This document shows, piece by piece, positions 57,883 to 64,000 of a stretch of DNA of 64,000 nucleotides (within the stretch, counting starts at the first letter, position 1; each line of letters opens with the position of its first letter). The notes under the pieces were generated by a model, which did no database searches, was not told the origin of the DNA, and saw only the letters and a list, made by a program, of their open reading frames with translations. A program made the translations under genes and the position numbers. This stretch comes from Panopea generosa (lineage: Eukaryota > Mollusca > Bivalvia > Adapedonta > Hiatellidae): assembly GCA_029582155.1 (NCBI GenBank), contig CM055894.1:29319707-29383706 (forward strand), read 5' to 3'.

Positions 57883-60255
57883 GGACGGCACTTATTTTTT
57901 TTACCCACAGAGCATAAAATTTAATTGTGATATATACCACCATGCATAAAATTTTAATTAGATAAAATACCACCATGCACAAAATAAAAATAAAAAAGAG
58001 GCTAAAATCCCCTTTCTAATGTTTTCTTATTGTAACGCATCCAAAATTACTAGTCTGGACGGTTGCCTACTTTCTTTGAAGTACGCTGACGTTACACTTT
58101 TGATCTAATACCGATATGCAAGTGATTACGTCACAAATTACCTCAGGTCGAGAATTAAATAAAGGGGCACTACAGATAACAAACGAGAAAAAAAACCCAC
58201 AACATAATAATAATTAAAGGTTAGTGTTTGTTTGTAACTAGTTGTCTTCTAAAATGTTTATTTACAGTATACTAATTTCTTAAAAAAGAATTACTATTAA
58301 ATTGATACGATCCGTAAAGAGAGTTATGCTACACATGCCTAAATGTATGCACAGAATGAACACGCTGTCCCTTTCATTAACGCCTTGTGCCAATGTCCGA
58401 TGACGTCACTCTGACAGTGAAACAAACATTATTATGACACATGTTATTTACTCCCTACTATCTATAAAAGTTTAACCTAATTTGACCTCATTTCGCACAC
58501 CCGATGTCAAACAATCCAGTTATGGATGCTCAAAGACAATTTCACTGTCCAATTTATGTTTTTGTACGACCGTTAAGAAATATCTGCTTTTCGCCATGAT
58601 TTTTTCAGACACTGGGGTAAGAATGAGGCGTATAGGGTGTGGGATGACATATCTGAGAATGTGGATTTTATTTTCACTGCTAACGCAATGTCCTAATTTA
58701 GATTTTTTGTCACAATAGACTTTGCATTTCTTGGTGTTTCTTTTTGTGCCGAGTAAATTAGTGTTTTACACTACCTGACAAACAGCGCGGATATGTATAT
58801 AATTATAGCAATGCCACCGTAGAGTTGAATCGTAGTTTTTGCGGTATTTAATAATATACACGCCTGTATATTCATATCCGTATTGGAGTATTTGTTAACA
58901 TATCCGATACGTCAAATATTGATATATAATTCGTAAAATTTACTTGAGGAGATAATTTTGTGACACGGCATCTCGGCATCAATTTAATAAAGTAGACATG
59001 GTTACGGCCTGCTACGAGTGTATTCCGCCATCTGATTAGCTCGTACATTTCCGTGTTAATAATTTATTCACGACTAAGAGTATGTTTCTTGTCCCTTTTC
59101 GGGAAGTCTGAAGGTAGATAATTATACTTTGTTTCAAACAAACAAATTAAATCATATGTTGTTGTCAGGTGATGTAATTATATTATGGCGGTCTTAACAA
59201 AAAAAGATCAATCAGTATGAGATGAAAAAGTTAATTGAAGACAATTCCTAATATTAACATCACCAGTGTGTCCAGTGTCCAACTGTGTAGTCGCGTAAAA
59301 CGTTCACTTGGTCATGATGTCTGGAGGTTATGTATTACAATCGTTACAACACGCGTGTTAGTGGCAAACATAAAGGTCAAATCAAGGTAAATTTAAAAGA
59401 CCTGCAGTTTCTGCTGCGATAAAGATAAGACACTCGCCGAAATCTAGACGCTGCGGGATGTTGACTCGGTGCGGTACATGGGGAAGGACAATTTTATGTT
59501 TTTGTATATGACAGGAGGAAATATCTGGGCAGAAAATGTATAAAATTTCGAGAAGAAAAACGGTGTTGAAGAAAAAATTCGGTTCAGAGACGGAAATACC
59601 GGCAAGGCATAAAATTTTAATAAGCTTTTACCCCGCAAGGCATCATTTTTTTTTATGAAAACACCCGCCAGGCATAAAATTTTAATTAAACTGCCGTCCG
59701 ACCCCCCCCCCCCCCCATACATTTAATTTTGGAAAAGCCCTTAGAAATTCTGGTTAAAGTTTTGCTTGCAAGAACTATCAAGTCCATATCTCACCAACCA
59801 CTCCATGTATTTGACTGAAACTTCACACTGCACTTTCAAGTCATCAAACCTACTACAATAATAAGTGAGATAACTTTTGCTTGACATGTAATGCAAATTA
59901 TGGCCTTTATTTGACTTGGAAATTCTGGTTAAAGTTTTACGTGCAAGTACGATCAAGTCCATATTGCACCAACCACTCAATGTATTTGAATGGAACTTCA
60001 CACAAGACTTCACAGTCATCAGTAACCAAGTTATATAACTCTTGCTTGAATATAATGCAAATTATGGCCCTTATTTGAATTAGAAATTTTGGTTAAAGTT
60101 TATATCTCAGCAGGCACTGCATGTTTTGGATTGAAACTTTATACTAGGTTTTGAAGTTATAAGACTGACACAATTAAGTGAGACAACTCTTATTTGTACT
60201 TTTGTGACAAATGATTTGAATAGTCCAGCATGCTGTCTCACGGACTGCTCTTGTT
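57421..60255 (+). mobile_element. Tandem-core element, family 9, interrupted by a Harbinger-like element
   Basis: The 5' hairpin AGCTC gac TATTC gaa GAATA aa GAGCT is followed by units of about 170 bp with AAATTCTGGTTAAAGTTTTG, AAGTACCATCAAGTCCATAT and GAAACTTCACAC. There is no strong GTCCGTC tract in this family. The end is CATGCTGTCTCACGG, CTGCTCTTGTT. The insertion at 57819-59740 splits one unit cleanly. Confidence 0.75.
57819..59740. mobile_element. 1.92-kb PIF/Harbinger-like element (TTA target), non-autonomous
   Basis: Inverted ends GGGCTTTTCCAGAATTAAAT and ATTTAATTTTGGAAAAGCCC continue through a G run (57843-57880, 38 G; on the right 59702-59716, 15 C) into TTGGACGGCA and TGCCGTCCGA. 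TTA is duplicated at 57816-57818 and 59741-59743, and the unoccupied site can be read from neighbouring family 9 units. Subterminal copies of GCATAAAATTTTAAT occur on both sides. The interior has only short frames and no transposase that I recognise. Confidence 0.85.
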
Positions 60256-60919
60256 CACAAAACTATTAGCTTCAAGAAGCATCACTTTGTATAAATATTA
60301 AATTGTTAAAAATATATCAGCTTATATAACTAGCGTATATCAGAGTCAAGCAGTATATAACTTATGAGCCATATTGAAAACTAAATTTTGTTTGCCTACA
60401 CCTAAATGACTGTGTCAAAAAGCTAAAGAAAAATCTGCAGTTTTTATTTACTGCCTGTATATGTAGCCTATGAATAAATAATAATGTAAAAGTAACCTAC
60501 CAACTTATAAATCAATTTTATTAGGTTTAACACAAGTATGCTTAGCTTTGCAAACAAATACCAATGCCTTTGGACAATCACGTCTTTCTTATGGAAAGTT
60601 TAGAGTTAAAATCGAATAATATTATAAAAAGTCATTGATATTTATCATTTTAAATTTATTGTGTAACCAAACATCTAATTATACAATTCGGAAAAAGACT
60701 AATCCAACCAATTTTATCCTTTATGTAAATTTTATTTCACTATAGAGTATATACAAAAACAGATTGGATTTATTGTATTATGAAAGTACAATGTGTAATA
60801 TAGATAATGTTGATTTAATTATTGATAATGTAATAAGAAAAAAAAATCAAAATTGGTTGAAACATTTGCACCCATTTTATATTGAATATTTGCAATACTG
60901 TTTTATAACATTACACTAT
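60256..60919. other. AT-rich sequence without recognised features
   Basis: Nothing supportable on either strand. Confidence 0.5.
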
Positions 60920-62183
60920 ATTTTAAGCTCACCTGAGCCGAAGGCTCACAGGTGAGCTTTTGTAATCGCCTGATGTCCGTCGTCTGTCGTCCGTCGTTAA
61001 CTTTAAGCTTTTAACAACTTCTCCTCTGAAACCACTGGGCCAATTTTTATATAATTTCACAGAAATGTTCCTTGGGTGACCCTCTACCAAGTTTGTTCAA
61101 ACCATTTTGATTCGTCAAAAAACATGGCGGCCAGGGGTTGGGGTTAGTTTACTATATAAGCTATAGTAAAAACTTAAAAAATCTTCTTGTCAGAAACTAC
61201 TGGCTTGATTTAAAAATATTTTCACAGAAATGTTCCTTGGGTGACTTTCTACCAAGTTTGTTCAAGCCATCTTGATTCGTCAAAAAACATGGCAACCAGG
61301 GGCTGGGTAATTTTTTTTATGTCAAATTTACTCCCCCTGTTTTGTCTGTATATAGCAATTATTATAAGAAGAGGTAATAAACTCTTTAAATAAACTTTTT
61401 TTTGCTATTATTATACAATATTATACTAGATATAAGTTTTAAAAGATAATTCATCATAAAAAGATGAATGATACAATTATAATCAATTATTGAATATTAT
61501 TCAAATATCATTAACCATTTTAAAGTAGGTGTTTTTCTGAATATAACAGTCAGAGTTTTTATGGTTCAGACAGGGATGGTTAACTGCTTCACAACAAAGC
61601 AATACCATATTTTTAGCTAGTTTCTTCACAGCAAGAAGTCTGCTTGAGATTTTCAGTGTCGAAGTGTAACTGAAATGTTGGAGGAGGAGCTTAATTGTTT
61701 TTTGGGGAGAGTGCACTGCGACAATGATTCTTTCAAGTGATATACTTTGGGAAGGCTTGTGTTTGAAACTCATAGGAATATTTATTGTGCTGGAACTGAG
61801 GATTGTTTCATGCACAATAGTTTGGTCTGATGCTTTAGTTTGAAACCGTTCTCAAACATAACAGGTTAGTTTTGTGCTGGAACTGGATATTTATCTTACT
61901 AGTTCGAAAACTAGTCATCTATAGTAAAAACTTCAGAAGCCTTCTTGTTAGAATCTACTGACCTGATTTTGATGTAATTTCACTTACATTTACCATGGGT
62001 GAACCTCTACCAAGTTTGATTTCTTTTACGCATCTGTTACATCTTCAAAACATAAAAATTCTAACTACTTGCCCATCTCGTCTTTCTGGAATTTTGAGCG
62101 TACATGTATTATATAATCTACTTATGTTGGGTGACTCAAGGTCAGTCAGGTGAGCGATATAGGGCCATCTTGGCCCTCTTGTT
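60920..62183 (+). mobile_element. Tandem-core element, family 1, copy 3, with a foreign block of about 0.6 kb
   Basis: It starts AAGCTCACCTGAGCC gaa GGCTCACAGGTGAGCTTT and CGTCGTCTGTCGTCCGTCG. After about two units it breaks at CAACCAGGGGCTGGG (about 61306), then resumes at CTATAGTAAAAACTTCAGAAG (about 61921). The end is CAGGTGAGCGATATAGGGCC, TTGGCCCTCTTGTTA. The intervening 61307-61918 holds a minus-strand frame (61815-61501, 104 codons) without a known domain; the exact edges and any target duplication are unclear. Confidence 0.78.
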
Positions 62184-64000
62184 ATTCTTGTGACCGCCAA
62201 TACATGTAAGCTGATAATTAAAGTAATGGCATTTTGGTTTCATTTAACTGTGTTTAATGTAGATCTTGAAGATTATTAATAATATATTTAAGTTTTTATT
62301 TTTATAATTAGACTCTCACTGGTCAGTCAGTAAAGACAATATGATAATTTCGTCTAATCAGATTGGGTGAAATGTTGTTTTTACAATTACTCGCAGCACC
62401 AGTCCCTAACAATTTGACATCTCAGCTTAACACCTTTGCACAGCTAAAATTTGGGCTACGGGGAGGAGTCTATAGTTTATTGAGCTAAATTCTCAATAAT
62501 ATATGTTAAACATGTAGAATAAATCTACAATCTTGGTAAATTTATCAAGAAGAACCATTTTCACCGATCTACATTAATTGTTAAACCAAGATTTTCGAAT
62601 TGTTTAAACTGACTTAATTATAAGTCTCTGGTTTAAATAAACTTTGTAATATAATTATAATATTAAGTTTGTATCAGAGAAAATAGTTATCTTCACAATG
62701 CCTTTATTTTAAGTATTATATTGTACCTACATATATTATAAATTGCACCAGATAAACAGAAATTATATTGAGGATAAAATAGAACTACAATTTACAGTTT
62801 TCTTATTCCATGTGTGAATGTGTATTTGCTGATGGCCGCAGATGTTTCTATACATTTAAAATAAATAGAAATCTATAGCAACAGATATAGGCTAAAAGTC
62901 AATTATTTGTTTTTAATCCTAAACTGAGGAGAAAAAAATGAACCTAACTTAGCCATTTGCTTTTAAGATATAATATCCGAATGAAATGATACTATACTAA
63001 TCAAATATGTTGACAAGAGGTGTTTGGCATGGTGATCTTGTTTGCCAAACCATTTGATTAGTTACATATATATTACCTTATTTGATAGGATACTTTTGGT
63101 GGAACGATATGAAGATTGTTATAAATGCACACCGCTTGTCATTAAAATGTAATCGCGGCAACATCAACTGTGCAGTTCTTTAAATAGACGGCAACGTTTA
63201 ATTTTTCTAACAACATTTATTACTGTTTAGTTTATAAAATTGACACATATGACAGATTTATACAATCATAAACTTGCATGAAGCAGTGTTGGCATTAATT
63301 ATATAGTGATCAAAACAGGAGACGACAATAACAAGCTATTACTTACATCGTATTTGTAATTATAAACATTAACTATAACTTAATATTAAACTTAACAAAG
63401 TTGTATTATTCATTTCATAATGAAGACTGGCAAACAAACACAATAGTGGTTTAAAATAGCATTTCGTTTAACTATTTATATCATCGCCAACACAATTACG
63501 ATAAAACCAGAGTGTATCCAAATCTCCGAAAATACATTTCCTAGCATTTACTACAAACACATTGATCATCCTTTCATTTATCGTTTGTATTGATAGTATT
63601 GCATCATTTGTTTTACGTCAGTGGACCATTCGTTCGATAGCATCCGTGGAAAATTTCTTTTAAAATATGTTAAATTGCATTTGTTTGGTGTACTTAAATG
63701 AATTAAGGTCTGAAGTACATTTATAGATGCATGGGTATAATTAACTTATCACACTCTCTAAAGGTTGCAATTTTCAGAACCTGCTATGTGATATGGTCGA
63801 CATGAGTTTAACATACTGTAGATTAGTGCCGAAACGAGGTCCAAACATAAAGCAACACATCCACGTTTAAACTTTTTTAAAAAAAAATTTCAGTTGAGTT
63901 GTGAGCACATTTCCCATACATAAATATATGGTCAGTGAGCTGTATATGTGCTAACAAACACTATCCAGAACGCTTTAGAATTATAAAAAAAAGATGTTCA
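62184..64000. other. AT-rich sequence, only one shared block recognised
   Basis: 62865-62923 is identical to 24181-24239. No exon with a phase-1 acceptor and no RNA gene could be supported, so the terminal exon of the receptor gene is probably further downstream. Confidence 0.45.

Overview
This is animal nuclear DNA: AT-rich, almost all non-coding, with no operons or bacterial signals. The dense interspersed repeats carry GTCCGTCTGTC-like blocks, AGCTCACCTGAGCC hairpins and tandem cores of 150-310 bp. To my knowledge this is the style of marine bivalve genomes, so a bivalve mollusc is my best inference; no single-copy gene proves it.

One gene is supported on the plus strand. Seven short exons (8305-8430, 10758-10791, 16128-16168, 31103-31282, 41504-41539, 44822-44878, 52314-52355) all have AG/GT borders and join in one open frame of 516 nt. 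They encode the membrane-proximal stalk, the single transmembrane helix and much of the cytoplasmic tail of a type I membrane protein. The tail has an acidic stretch, four tyrosine motifs (two of the form YAxV) and two lysine-rich segments. The extracellular exons and the terminal exon were not found and probably lie outside. Nearly every exon, or exon pair, is a phase 1-1 cassette whose length divides by three, so exons could be skipped without losing frame. A possible coding exon of an unidentified antisense gene lies at 41231-41339.

The introns, up to 15 kb, are mosaics of mobile elements. (1) About ten families of tandem-core elements share one layout: a T-rich start, a 5' hairpin, a GTCCGTC-like block, a tandem core, and a 3' hairpin followed by CTTGTT or a similar T-rich end. 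They are often nested in each other. I infer a Helentron-like or other shared mobiliser. (2) Terminal-inverted-repeat DNA transposons: an internally deleted mariner (41888-42860), two decayed mariner transposase remnants (9701-10242 minus, 29430-29795 plus), TA-target MITEs (6968-7622, 34527-34704), TTA-target PIF/Harbinger-like elements (57819-59740, 47932-48138), and a 2.14-kb element with GAGCGC-rich ends (27130-29273). (3) Three copies of one tRNA-headed SINE and one copy of another, all with target-site duplications. (4) One 5'-truncated LINE (1590-2798, minus). (5) A 71-bp minisatellite (about 32335-34010) and smaller tandem arrays.

By region: 1-8.3 kb holds repeats, the LINE and a MITE; 8.3-16.2 kb the transmembrane and first tail exons with mariner and SINE debris; 16.2-26 kb nested tandem-core elements; 26-31 kb the 2.14-kb element and a mariner remnant; 31-34 kb the tyrosine-motif exon, a SINE and the minisatellite; 35-41 kb tandem-core elements; 41-45 kb two tail exons, the antisense candidate and the mariner; 45-56 kb a heavily nested mosaic around the last visible exon; 56-64 kb a Harbinger-like insertion, a third copy of the AGCTCACCTG family and quiet AT-rich DNA.
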